From Stramonita haemastoma (taxonomy: Eukaryota > Mollusca > Gastropoda > Neogastropoda > Muricidae): 27,500 nt of DNA. The stretch is taken from the NCBI GenBank assembly GCA_030674155.1, contig CM060337.1, positions 44,982,023 through 45,009,522 on the forward strand. The letters are read 5' to 3'. Each line of letters starts with the position of its first letter. Position 1 is the stretch's first letter. Shown one piece after another: positions 1-9,039 of this stretch. A program made the translations under genes and the position numbers. A model generated the notes under the pieces. The model did not search any database and was not told the DNA's origin. It was given only the letters and a program-made list of their open reading frames with translations.

Positions 1-43
1 AAATTACCAGCACAATGTTCTGACCATTAGGCTATCCTGTCCC
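1..43 (-). repeat. SINE family A, tRNA-like head only
   Basis: The segment reads as the head of family A on the minus strand: a pol III A-box-like TAGCCTAATGG, then the 'cacaatgttctgacca' block that recurs at 2955 and 11408. It is cut by the window edge, so its body lies outside. Confidence 0.6.
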
Positions 44-49
44 GTGTGT

Positions 50-202
50 TAGTGATGTGTGTGATGATGTGATGTGTGTGATGATTTGAGGATGGATGTA
101 ACAGCAGTGATGTGTTAGTGATGTGTTAGTGATGTGGTGTGATGATGTGATGATGTGAGGATAGATATAACAGCGGTGATGTGTTAGCAATGTGTTTGGC
201 AG
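50..202. repeat. GTGATGTGTTAGTGATGTG-type degenerate tandem repeat
   Basis: Short TGATG / TGTTAGTGATG words repeat irregularly and run into the 3' splice site of the first plus-strand exon (TTTGGCAG, ending at 202). A secondary 'ggatggatgtaacagcagtgatgtgttag' block recurs at about 151-187 as 'ggatagatataacagcggtgatgtgttag'. Confidence 0.55.
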
Positions 203-285
203 CTTCAGCGAGAGGGAGAAGGTGAAGCCATTCCTCAGCATCTTCCAGATGTTTTCGACCACACAGGCTGGTGTGCGGTGTCTGG
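203..285 (+). CDS. Exon a of the unidentified plus-strand gene
   Basis: The acceptor TTTGGCAG ends at 202 and the donor GTAAGG begins at 286. The frame gives FSEREKVKPFLSIFQMFS followed by TTQAGVRCL and ends in phase 1. A (GA)n-rich purine tract begins about 12 bases into the following intron. Confidence 0.6.
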
Positions 286-297
286 GTAAGGCAGCAG

Positions 298-565
298 AGA
301 CAGAGAGGGGGGGGGAAGAGAGAGAGACAGAGACAGAGAGAGACACAGAGAGAGACAGAGAGAGAGACAGAGAGAGAGAGAGAGAGGGGGGGGGAAGAGA
401 GGGGGGGAGAGAGACAGAGAGAGACACACACAGAGAGAGAGAGGGAGAGAGACAGAGAGAGAGAGGGGGGGGGGGAGAGAAAGAGAGAGTGAGAGAGAAA
501 AGAGAGAGAGAGGGGAGGAGACAGAGAGAGAGGGGGAGAGACAGAGAGAGAGGCATGCAGACAGA
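298..565. repeat. Purine-only (GA)n/(GAGACA)n tract with G-runs
   Basis: This intron segment is almost purely purine with scattered CA, and holds G-runs of 7 to 10. Long Arg/Glu or Ser/Leu open frames across it are products of the dinucleotide repeat. Confidence 0.9.
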
Positions 566-604
566 CAGAGAGGCAGGCAAAACCCCCCAGATTACCCATG
601 CATG

Positions 605-622
605 CATGCACACACACACGCG

Positions 623-654
<32 letters not shown>

Positions 655-660
655 CACATG
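605..660. repeat. (CA)n microsatellite
   Basis: CA repeats with CG and CTCA interruptions in the first intron of the plus-strand gene. Confidence 0.9.
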
Positions 661-667
661 CACACTT

Positions 668-818
668 GTATTGGTTCATCTGTACCGATGATTGCATTGG
701 TACATCTGTACTGACGAATGTATTAGTACATCAGTACTGATGATATCAGTACATCTGTACTGACAATAGCATCAGTTCACCTGCACTGATGATGATATGT
801 GTACATATGCACTGCAGT
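668..818. repeat. Degenerate ~26-bp palindromic minisatellite leading into a splice acceptor
   Basis: About six units share a core like CAGTACATCTGTACTG, which is self-complementary (CAGTACA / TGTACTG with a 2-base loop). The last, most diverged unit (GTGTACATATGCACTGCAG) contains the 3' splice site of the next exon. Confidence 0.6.
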
Positions 819-984
819 GGAGCGGCATGAAGCGGTGCTGAAGGCGGTGTGCGGTGGCTGTGGCTGGTGTGTGACGACGACATCCTGGTGCTGACCGACC
901 ACATGCCCCACCACACCTACGTCATCGCCCTCATCAACCTCCTCTTCACCAACGTCCCCTCTGCCGCCACCCACATCATGGCCA
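818..984 (+). CDS. Exon b of the unidentified plus-strand gene, frameshifted
   Basis: The acceptor ACTGCAG ends at 817 and the donor GTAAGT starts at 985. Joined in phase from exon a it reads VERHEAVLKAV, then meets a TGA near 892. From about 850 the frame one base back reads RWLWLVCDDDILVLTDHMPH and stays open to the donor, ending in phase 1 as exon c requires. One base therefore seems to be missing near 845-860. Confidence 0.55.
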
Positions 985-1007
985 GTAAGTCTGTCTGTCA
1001 GATAGTA

Positions 1008-1049
1008 TGTCAGTCGGTCCGTCTGTCTGTCTGTGTGTCTGTGTGTCTG

Positions 1050-1105
<56 letters not shown>

Positions 1106-1148
1106 AGTCAGTCAGTCAGTCAGTCAGTCAGTCAGTCAGTCAGTCAGT
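1008..1148. repeat. (TCTG)n switching to (TCAG)n
   Basis: A TCTG tetranucleotide array, interrupted by TG-rich stretches at 1030-1050, changes by one base to TCAG at about 1105 and continues for about 11 units. It begins about 24 bases after the exon b donor. Confidence 0.9.
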
Positions 1149-1185
1149 TGACACTGATGTCTCTGGGTAGACCGTCTGTTTGTCT

Positions 1186-1450
1186 GTCTATCTGTCTTTT
1201 TGTTTTTTGTGGGGGTTTTGTGTTTTTTGGAGATGGGTGGGGGTGGGTTTGTTGGGTTTTTTCCTGGGTTTTTTGGTTGGTATTTTTTTTTCTTCTCTTT
1301 TCCATTCTTTTTTTTCCTCTTTCTTTTCTTCATGCAAGACATCTTAGGCCTGGGCTTGAAGCAGCAGCTGTCTCTGCCTCCCCCCCCCCCCCCCTCTTCC
1401 CTCTCCCCCTCCCCCCACTGCTATACATCACCCCCCCCTTCCCCACAGAC
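1186..1450. repeat. Low-complexity T/G-rich then C/T-rich intron sequence
   Basis: 1195-1330 is T and G with long T-runs. 1377-1447 is pyrimidine-rich, with a C-run of about 16 at 1380. No exon was found here. Confidence 0.75.
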
Positions 1451-1573
1451 GTGGACTGGAGGTGGTACATGTGGGGTGTGAAGAGAGATGTTAGAAGTTA
1501 GGGGTTTTTTATCTGCAGGCTGTGATAGAGGAAAGCTTAAAAGTATGTTGTTTCTTTTTTTAAAAAAAAAGGA

Positions 1574-1786
<213 letters not shown>

Positions 1787-1845
1787 CTGATATCACTATT
1801 TAGTGGAAAGACATTAAACTGAAGAACTAACACACACACACAGAT
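1787..1845 (+). repeat. Retroelement 3' tail, 'gacattaaactgaagaac' type
   Basis: TGATATCACTATTTAGTGGA followed by AGACATTAAACTGAAGAACT. The same block recurs at 20345-20392 and, inverted, at 21764-21798. It looks like a shared 3' end of non-autonomous elements; only tails are present here. Confidence 0.6.
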
Positions 1846-1857
1846 TAAGGGAACAGA

Positions 1858-1975
1858 TGACAAGATTTACAAAAACTGCTTACACACGGGGATTGGTTGT
1901 AAAAACAGTGCACGAGTGCTTATTCCATTACCCTTGAAATAAAAGAATAAATAAATCAATAAATAGATAATGTAA
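1858..1975 (+). repeat. SINE family A, 3' end only
   Basis: Matches the family A end: 'cacacggggattgg', 'gagtgcttattccatta', then an AATAAATAAAT tail. It is truncated on the head side. Confidence 0.65.
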
Positions 1976-2019
1976 TGTTTGGGTTCTTTGTTTTTTCTCT
2001 TTGCTGTACCCACCTGCAG

Positions 2020-2539
2020 AGACCTCCCTGATGAAGGACCTGCTGAAGACGCTGGGATCTTTGTACAACATCAACCTGTCCCACGACAACCCCGCCGCTC
2101 TGCCCAAGTGCATCTTCTTCATCCCGCGCGTCCCGTCCCCCGTCCCCCAGGGAGAGAACTGCCCACAGAGGCTGCCACGGGTCCACAGACGGCCAAAGAC
2201 AATGACGATGACGCCACTTCCAAAAACAGCGCTGCCGAGACAAAGACAGCAAGTGACAAGACGAAAATGTCTGGTGGTGATGGTGGTGACATGACAAGTG
2301 AAGCGCCTGAACAACAGACAGGGGGAGAGGGGGAGCAGGGAGAGGAGGAGGAGAAGGGTGGAGGGTTGGAGGAGGAGATACGCAGAGCGGAGGAGAGGAG
2401 GCAGAGAGAGTTTTTGGAGGAGAGGGAGAGGAAGCAGCAGGAGAGGGAGGAGATGCGTCGTGTTGACTGCGGTCACTACAGAGGCCTGCTGGAAACCTTG
2501 CAGGAGTACCTCCGCAACTTCTTCTCCTATATGACTCTG
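2020..2539 (+). CDS. Exon c of the unidentified plus-strand gene, frameshifted
   Basis: The acceptor CACCTGCAG ends at 2019 and the donor GTGAGT starts at 2540. It joins exon b in phase 1, giving TSLMKDLLKTLGSLYNINLS, then PKCIFFIPRVPSP. From about 2150-2190 the good frame is one base back (TEAATGPQTAKDNDDDATSK), runs through an acidic Glu/Gly segment and a charged EERRQREFLEERERKQQERE helix (probable coiled coil), and ends with HYRGLLETLQEYLRNFFSY in phase 0. A base appears to be missing near a C-run at about 2160. The frame used first ends in a stop at 2292-2294 if no shift is allowed. Confidence 0.6.
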
Positions 2540-2575
2540 GTGAGTTTGCCCACCTTTCTTTTTTTTGGCCGGGTT

Positions 2576-2587
2576 CTTTTTATTTGT

Positions 2588-2618
<31 letters not shown>

Positions 2619-2978
2619 TTCATTTATTTATTTATTCATTTATTTATTTATTCTTTTATATCGAGGATAATGGAATAAGCACTCATGTGCTTTTTTTACA
2701 TCCTGTCCCCGTGTGCATGCAGTTTTGTCAATCTTGTCATCTGTTCCCACCGGCACACAATGGCCTACTCTTATGAAAAGCGGAACAGGATTTAGCATGT
2801 GCACAAGATGTTCTGCGTGCGTTTGCACACGGGGCCTCGGTTTATAGTCTCATCCAAAGGACTTTTATGGAGAGTGGAGTCGGCACTGATGTTAACTCCA
2901 GGGGGAAAATCCCCTCTAACGGTAACCAAACCTGGGTCGCCAAATTGCGAGCGCAATGTTCTGACCACTAGGCTATCT
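2576..2978 (-). repeat. SINE family A, near full length
   Basis: On the minus strand it has a tRNA-like head (GATAGCCTAGTGGTCAGAAC), the family body ('cactgatgttaactccag', 'ttctgcgtgcgtttgcacac', 'cacaatggcctactctta' on plus) and a (TAAA)n tail at 2578-2652. It is the most complete copy here together with 11095-11437. Confidence 0.75.
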
Positions 2979-3061
2979 ACCACATTTCTTTCTTTATGAT
3001 GGTGAATTTCAGCGTTCATGCAGTGTTGTTGAACGTGTCATTAGCTCGTGGTCGTGATGGC

Positions 3062-3372
3062 CCAAGTTGGAGCCACCACTGAGGCAAGGGGATTTTCCCC
3101 TGGAGTTAACATCAGTGCCGACTCCACTCTCCCCTAAAGTCCTTCAGATGAGACTTTAAACAGAGGTCCTGTGTGCGAACACACACAGAACATCTTGCGC
3201 ACACAGTAAAGCCGGTTCCGCTTTTCGGAAGAGAAGGCCATTGTGTGCCGGTGGGAATGGATGACAAAACTGAGAAAAGTACATGTACACATGGGGACTG
3301 GATGTAAAAAAGCGCGTGAGTGCTTATTCCATTATCTTCAAAATGAAATAATTGATAAAATAAACTTGAAAA
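3062..3372 (+). repeat. SINE family A, head-less copy, inverted relative to 2576-2978
   Basis: It carries the body from the 'gaggcaaggggattttccc' block through 'gagtgcttattccattatc' to an A-rich tail. The orientation is opposite to its neighbour, so the two form a long inverted repeat with a spacer of about 85 bases. Confidence 0.75.
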
Positions 3373-3990
3373 AATAAAACAACATGACAGAGTGTGGAGT
3401 AAAGTCACGATGGTTTTTTTTTCAAGAAAAGTGGAACTTGAATTTATGGAAGAGGAAATTTTCTGTTTATTGAAATTATAAAGTTGGGGTATTGATCATT
3501 TTTGATGAGGCAGCTGGACAAAAAAACCCACACCCTTGAAACCAGGACAAAACTGCTGAGAAATTCATATTCTGCCATTTCTTTTGTATTTTGACCAGTC
3601 TGTTTTAAAGACACAAAATAACCACAATGAGGAAAAACATGTGATGTAAAAAATATTCAGCGCTGTAATTTTTATAGTGGATACCTCTGCATGTGGAGGT
3701 TTAGTTGTCTGTTTGGCCGTCGTGTTCGACAATGACCTCCAAAACAGCAGAGGAGGCAGCTGCTGTTTCGGAAACTGGGCAGCAATTTGATTATAGTGGA
3801 GATGCCTTGCCCACAGCACACCCCCACTCTCTCGGCCAAGAGGGCATAAGGACAGTCAATGTTGGAGATGTTCTTCAAAGGCTAACTAGCCCCCTGGGCT
3901 GCAGCACATAAGGACTGTGCAAGTCAAGCCTCCTAGTCAGAGAGTCATAGTCGATCACTAAAGACTAAGCTGTAAAGTGGAATTTCGTGA
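3373..3990. other. Intron sequence with no recognised feature
   Basis: Moderately AT-rich, non-repetitive sequence between SINE copies and the 72-bp array. Short open frames on both strands have no splice-site support or recognisable protein character. Confidence 0.5.
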
Positions 3991-3996
3991 GTGGGA

Positions 3997-5372
3997 AAGA
4001 AAGCCACTGATCATACAGCTGCTCACTTTGCTGTTGCCCCCAGCATCAATGGTTTAACCAAGAACTGGGATAAAGCCACTGATCATACAGCCTCTCACTT
4101 TGCTGTTGCCCCCAGCATCAATGGTTTAATCAAGAACTGGGATAAAGCCACTGATCATACAGCCTCTCACTTTGCTGTTGCCCCCAGCATCAATGGTTTA
4201 ATCAAGAACTGGGATAAAGCCACTGATCATACAGCCTCTCACTTTGCTGTTGCCCCCAGCGTCAATGGTTTAATCAAGAACTGGGATAAAGCCACTGATC
4301 ATACAGCCTCTCACTTTGCTGTTGCCCCCAGCATCAATGGTTTAATCAAGAACTGGGATAAAGCCACTGATCATACAGCCTCTCACTTTGCTGTTGCCCC
4401 CAGCGTCAATGGTTTAATCAAGAACTGGGATAAAGCCACTGATCATACAGCCTCTCACTTTGCTGTTGCCCCCAGCGTCAATGGTTTAATCAAGAACTGG
4501 GATAAAGCCACTGATCATACAGCCTCTCACTTTGCTGTTGCCCCCAGCGTCAATGGTTTAATCAAGAACTGGGATAAAGCCACTGGTCATACAGCCTCTC
4601 ACTTTGCTGTTGCCCCCAGCGTCAATGGTTTAATCAAGAACTGGGATAAAGCCACTGGTCATACAGCCTCTCACTTTGCTGTTGCCCCAGCATCAATGGT
4701 TTAATCAAGAACTGGGATAAAGCCACTGATCATACAGCCTCTCACTTTGCTGTTGCCCCCAGCATCAATGGTTTAATCAAGAACTGGGATAAAGCCACTG
4801 ATCATACAGCCTCTCACTTTGCTGTTGCCCCCAGCATCAATGGTTTAATCAAGAACTGGGATAAAGCCACTGATCATACAGCCTCTCACTTTGCTGTTGC
4901 CCCCAGCATCAATGGTTTAATCAAGAACTGGGATAAAGCCACTGATCATACAGCCTCTCACTTTGCTGTTGCCCCCAGCATCAATGGTTTAATCAAGAAC
5001 TGGGATAAAGCCACTGATCATACAGCCTCTCACTTTGCTGTTGCCCCCAGCATCAATGGTTTAATCAAGAACTGGGATAAAGCCACTGATCATACAGCCT
5101 CTCACTTTGCTGTTGCCCCCAGCATCAATGGTTTAACCAAGAACTGGGATAAAGCCACTGATCATACAGCCTCTCACTTTGCTGTTGCCCCCAGCATCAA
5201 TGGTTTAACCAAGAACTGGGATAAAGCCACTGATCATACAGCCTCTCACTTTGCTGTTGCCCCCAGCATCAATGGTTTAATCAAGAACTGGGATAAAGCC
5301 ACTGATCATACAGCCTCTCACTTTGCTGTTGCCCCCAGCATCAATGGTTTAATCAAGAACTGGGATAAAGCC
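3997..5372 (+). repeat. 72-bp satellite, 19 tandem copies
   Basis: The unit begins GATAAAGCCACTGATCATAC, contains TTTGCTGTTGCCCCCAG, and ends AATGGTTTAATCAAGAACTGG. The period is exactly 72, and copies are over 95% identical by eye. From 4069 to 5364 there are 18 periods minus one base (a C deleted near 4687), plus one diverged first copy. One frame has no stop, so it stays open for 237 codons (3991-4704) until the deletion. The variants I can see (ATC/GTC, ATC/ACC, GAT/GGT, and TCT/GCT in copy 1) all change the encoded residue, which argues against protein selection. The array lies in an intron of the plus-strand gene. Confidence 0.95.
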
Positions 5373-5386
5373 CAGGCGCTGAAGGG

Positions 5387-6190
5387 AGGTTTAGTGCGCT
5401 CTATAAATCCTACATTTTTGGGGGGCACTCTATAAATCCTTAAAAAAATTTTGGCACTCTATAAATCCTACATTTTTTTTTTGGCACTCTATAAATCCTG
5501 CCTTTTTTTGTGGGGGCACTCTATAAATCCTACCCTTTTTTTTGGGGGGGGGGGGGGGGCACTCTATAAATCCTACCCTTTTTTTTTGGGGGGGGGGGGG
5601 GGGGCACTCTATAAATCCTGCCCTTTTTTGTGGGGGCACTCTATAAATCCTACCCTTTTTTTTGGGGGGGGGGGGGGGGCACTCTATAAATCCTACCCTT
5701 TTGGGGGGGGGGGGGGGGGCACTCTATAAATCCTACCCTTTTTTTTGGGGGGGGCACTCTATAAATCCTACCCTTTTGGGGGGGGGGGGGGGGGGGCACT
5801 TTATAAATCTTACAATTTTGGGGGGGGGGGGGGGGCACTCTATAAATCCTACCCTTTTTGGGGGGGGGGGGGGGGCACTCTATAAATCCTACCCTTTTTG
5901 GGGGGGGGGGGGGGGGGGCACTCTATAAATCTTACAATTTTTGGGGGGCACTCTATAAATCCTATAAAAAAAAATTTGGCTCTCTATAAATCTTACTTTT
6001 TTTTGGCACTCTATAAATCCTACAATTTTTTGGCACTCTATAAATCCTACATTTTTTTGGCACTCTATAAATCCTACATTTTTTTGGCACTCTATAAATC
6101 CTACATTTTTTTTGGCACTCTATAAATCTTACAATTTTGGGGGGGCACTCTATAAAACCTACCCTTTTGGGGGGGGCACTCTATAAATCC
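5387..6190 (+). repeat. TATAAATCC / G-run satellite
   Basis: About 24 units share CACTCTATAAATCCTAC followed by a T-run of 4 to 9 and a G-run of 2 to about 20. Unit length varies from about 29 to 46, almost entirely through the homopolymers. Left and right edges have short G-runs; the centre (5540-5920) has the longest. The array resumes at 6480 beyond a SINE. Confidence 0.95.
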
Positions 6191-6479
6191 CAGCCGCCGC
6201 TGTAGTCTAGTGGTTAGGGCGTTGGACTCGTAATCTAAAGGTTGCGGGTTCAGTCCCAGCTTTCGGCTACGGCGTTGTGCCTTGGAAAAGGCACTTTACG
6301 GCTATTTTCTCAACCCACCCAGGTGTAAAAGGGGTACCAACCTTGTGTTGGGGGTTAACCCTGCGATAGACTGGCATCCTATCCAGGGGGGAGTCTATGA
6401 CTCTCAGTCGCTTAACGCCACAGAAACCGGGATAAGCACCGGCCTGATGAGCCTTAGGCTCGGGACAGACTTGAACTAA
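6191..6479 (+). mobile_element. SINE family C, full length, inserted in the TATAAATCC satellite
   Basis: The tRNA-like head at 6193-6260 has an A-box TAGTCTAGTGG, an anticodon-loop-like CTCGTAA (would read CGT, Thr-like) and a B-box-like GGTTCAGTCCC. The body contains the 'aggtgtaaaaggggtacca' and 'agactggcatcctatccag' blocks, and it ends CGGGACAGACTTGAACTAA. The same sequence CTATAAATCC lies at 6181-6190 and 6480-6489, consistent with a 10-base target duplication. Homologous copies lie at 9828-10124 and 11461-11632. Confidence 0.85.
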
Positions 6480-6520
6480 CTATAAATCCTACCCTCTTTT
6501 GGCAATCTATAAATCCTTCT
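6480..6520 (+). repeat. Right remnant of the TATAAATCC satellite
   Basis: Two more units (CTATAAATCCTACCCTC and CTATAAATCCTTC) follow the SINE and run directly into the T-run/CAG acceptor of the next exon. Confidence 0.85.
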
Positions 6521-6533
6521 TTTTTTTTTCCAG

Positions 6534-6874
6534 GAAGATCAGCCTGAAGAGGAGGGGGAAAACGTCGCCCGAGCGAAGGCGTTCCTTTCTACAGCGTTCT
6601 GCGGCACCTGAGCAAATGCCAGCGCCGCGTCATCAGTTACCTGGTCAGCGTGCTGGTCTACAAGGTGCCAGACTCCACAGACGCAAGTGAGGAGAGGAGG
6701 AGGAGGGGGCAGGACGCGCTGTGTGCTGAAGGGGTCAAGGTCGTGCACCATCTGCGGTGGCTGTTCCAGGAACTGCGCCTGACCGGCGGCGTGAACATGG
6801 TGGAGGATGTTCTCCACACGGTGGAGATCACTGCAGGGGTCAGCCCCAAGACTGCAGCAGGAGTCAGCCCCTAG
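6534..6874 (+). CDS. Last recognised exon (d) of the plus-strand gene, frameshifted
   Basis: A strong acceptor (T-run, then CCAG ending at 6533) precedes it. It joins exon c in phase 0 as EDQPEEEGENVARAKAF, then needs a -1 shift near 6580 to read FYSVLRHLSKCQRRVISYLV, then SVLVYKVPDSTDASEE and HHLRWLFQELRLTGGVNMVE. Without the shift a TGA is met near 6609. The end reads ITAGVSPKTAAGVSP and stop (TAG 6872-6874), and the last residues are encoded by the first units of the adjoining minisatellite. Confidence 0.55.
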
Positions 6875-7455
6875 ACTGCAGCAGGAGTGAAGCTCCTAGA
6901 CTGCAGCAGGAGTGAAGCTCCTAGACTGCAGCAGGAGTGAAGCTCCTAGACTGCAGCAGGAGTGAAGCTCCTAGACTGCAGCAGGAGTGAAGCTCCTAGA
7001 CTGCAGCAGGAGTGAAGCTCCTAGACTGCAGCAGGAGTGAAGCTCCTAGACTGCAGCAGGAGTGAAGCTCCTAGACTGCAGCAGGAGTGAAGCTCCTAGA
7101 CTGCAGCAGGAGTGAAGCGCCTAGACTGCAGCAGGAGTCAGCCCCTAGACTGCAGGAGTGAGATTTTTTTCTTTTCTTTTCTTTCATGAGTGAGCTCCTA
7201 GACTGCAGCAGGAGTCAGCCCCTAGACTGCAGCAGGAGTCAGCCCCTAGACTGCAGCAGGAGTCAGCCCCTAGACTGCAGCAGGAGTCAGCCCCTAGACT
7301 GCAGCAGGAGTCAGCCCCTAGACTGCAGCAGGAGTTAAGCTCCTAGACTGCAGCAGGAGTCAGCCCCTAGACTGCAGCAGGAGTCAGCCCCTAGACTGCA
7401 GCAGGAGTCAGCCCCTAGACTGCGGCAGGAGTCAGCCCCTAGACTGCAGGAGTCA
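6831..7455 (+). repeat. 24/25-bp minisatellite overlapping the gene end
   Basis: Two unit types occur: GACTGCAGCAGGAGTGAAGC+TCCTA (25) in the left half and GACTGCAGCAGGAGTCAGCC+CCTA (24) in the right half and at the very start. About 23 copies are present, interrupted at 7166-7192 by a T/C-rich insert. Each 24-mer can encode AGVSP-stop, as at the end of exon d. Confidence 0.9.
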
Positions 7456-7927
7456 TGCAGACACAGCAAACCCCCCTGTCAGGGAATGTTCAGTGAAGAT
7501 GGAGATACGCGTTTATGCCGAATTCTGTGACCTGTGGCTTTGTTTTGAAAGTTTGTGAGCCATGCTTTTTTTCGTTTTTCTGAAAGGAAAGGAAATGAGC
7601 TTTGGATTGACTGCACTTTCAGCAGTATGGGATGTATGGATTATTAGCTTTGAGCAAGTTTGACAATGAGGTGTGTCGCTACTATTGAAGGGGAGGGGGG
7701 GGGGGAGGTTGTTTCTTTGTTATACAAACATACACCTACGTCACAGTAAATTTTGTTGAAAAGAAGGGAAAATTCACAACAGTAACAAGCATACAAAGGA
7801 AGAAAAATCATCAGATAAGTAATAAGTTTACAATTCAACAGAAGTCGAATGAAAACTGAAAACAACAACATTACACAAGAGGAAATTAATGGTGTCAGAA
7901 ATATTTCAGGATCACAGCCATCACTTT
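7456..7927. other. Probable 3' flank of the plus-strand gene, no feature recognised
   Basis: Non-repetitive sequence apart from a G-run near 7690. I see no AATAAA on the plus strand close to the stop, so the transcript end is unplaced. Confidence 0.4.
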
Positions 7928-8100
7928 CCCCCACTTTCAGCTACTCTTACCTGCTATCCATTCCATCCTAGCTGGTGCTAATTATAGCAGAAACTGATCG
8001 CACTTGAACTTGCTAAAAGGAAAGGGGCTAATTTTAGCACTGGACCCTGGACTGAGTTTGCTGGGTTTGTGTCTTGTGGGATAGTAGCATTGAAGCACAA
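7928..8100 (+). repeat. Interspersed repeat E, copy 1
   Basis: Shares the ordered blocks CACTTTCAGCT, TGCTATCCAT, AGCAGAAACTGA, GGAAAGGGG, TTTTAGCACTG and CCTGGAC with 16057-16222 in the same orientation. No tRNA head or tail motif is visible, so the class is unknown. Confidence 0.7.
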
Positions 8101-8600
8101 AGCTGAAGCCTGCTAAATACTTGTTTCACGTTTTATTTTCATGAGGGATATTATACACATTTTTCTTGCTGATGCGTTAACGATGACTGCTGGGCCTGAC
8201 TTGTCGTGTCAGGTGCTTAGCAGTAACGCAATGCGTTTTCGCTCATATGACGAAGAAGAAGAGGAGTTGCATTATGCATTCATCACCAAACCAGCCACAA
8301 ATTTGCAGGTGACAGAATGTAAAGGTGTGGTGGGTTCAAGTCCCATGAGAGGAATTGGGTGGGGTTAGGGTGTTTTTTGTGTGCGTTTTTTGTTTTTGAG
8401 GGTGGGGTTGTTTGGGTTTCGGTGGTGGGTTTTTTGGTTGCTTTTTTTTGTGGGGAGGTTGGTTTTTTTCTTTGTTAGTTGTTATTTAGGGGGGGGGGGG
8501 TTGGGAGGAGGGGGGTCTTAATCATCTCCTCCTACCCAGAGTTGACTGTCGCTGCTTCATTGGGAAGATTGGAGCCGCATGCTTCAGTTCTTCACCTTAC
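8101..8600. other. Intergenic, G/T-rich low complexity at 8350-8515
   Basis: 8101-8345 is unremarkable. 8350-8515 is mostly G and T with long runs. No coding evidence was found. Confidence 0.5.
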
Positions 8601-8609
8601 AGATGCAAT

Positions 8610-8633
8610 TTGTGTGTGTGTGTGTGTGTGTGT
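8610..8633. repeat. (TG)n microsatellite
   Basis: About 12 TG units. Confidence 0.9.
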
Positions 8634-8845
8634 TGCTGGAATGATTTGACCAACACTGTATGTAGTGTAGGCGTCTGTATTTCATAAGGCATTGCTTGTT
8701 CCAGGATATAACGTGAAAGGCAGCATAGAGTACCGATGTACTGTCATGAAGAACTCGACCTAACTGGACTTGCATAGTGTCTTTTTTTTCTCTTCTTTTT
8801 TGAAATTTAATTTATTTTTGTTGTTGTTGTTGACTTGCCTAGTGT

Positions 8846-8935
8846 TGTCATCCTCATCCTCATCATCGTCCTCATCATCATCGTCCTCATCATCATCCTC
8901 ATCATCGTCCTCATCCTCATCCTCAGCAGGGGATG
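8846..8935. repeat. (TCA/TCC/TCG)n trinucleotide array
   Basis: About 30 triplets of the form TCN. In the minus frame this reads as an Asp/Glu run, but there is no splice or domain support for an exon. Confidence 0.9.
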
Positions 8936-9039
8936 GAGTATCCTCCTGGTGGTTGGAGCATTGCACCCACACTATCAATGACCCAGGACCCATCCCAGCT
9001 TTCAGGTACTACTGCCACTGAGACACCTGGTCTATAGAG

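Noticed and set aside
818..984. Programmed -1 frameshifting in exon b
   Set aside because: No slippery heptamer or downstream pseudoknot was seen, and two other exons show the same defect; error or decay is simpler.
3991..4704. 237-codon open frame with a 24-residue repeat, as a repetitive protein
   Set aside because: It is the 72-bp satellite read in its stop-free frame. The visible variants are all amino-acid-changing, a deletion ends the frame, and it lies in an intron.
3997..5372. CRISPR array
   Set aside because: Units are contiguous and uniform with no unique spacers, and the context is eukaryotic.
6193..6265. Functional tRNA-Thr (CGT) gene
   Set aside because: The arms do not pair well, and the segment is the head of a dispersed SINE with copies at 9828-10124 and a headless one at 11461-11632.
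8760..8993. Acidic (Asp/Glu) minus frame
   Set aside because: Trinucleotide microsatellite; no splice sites or flanking protein-like sequence.
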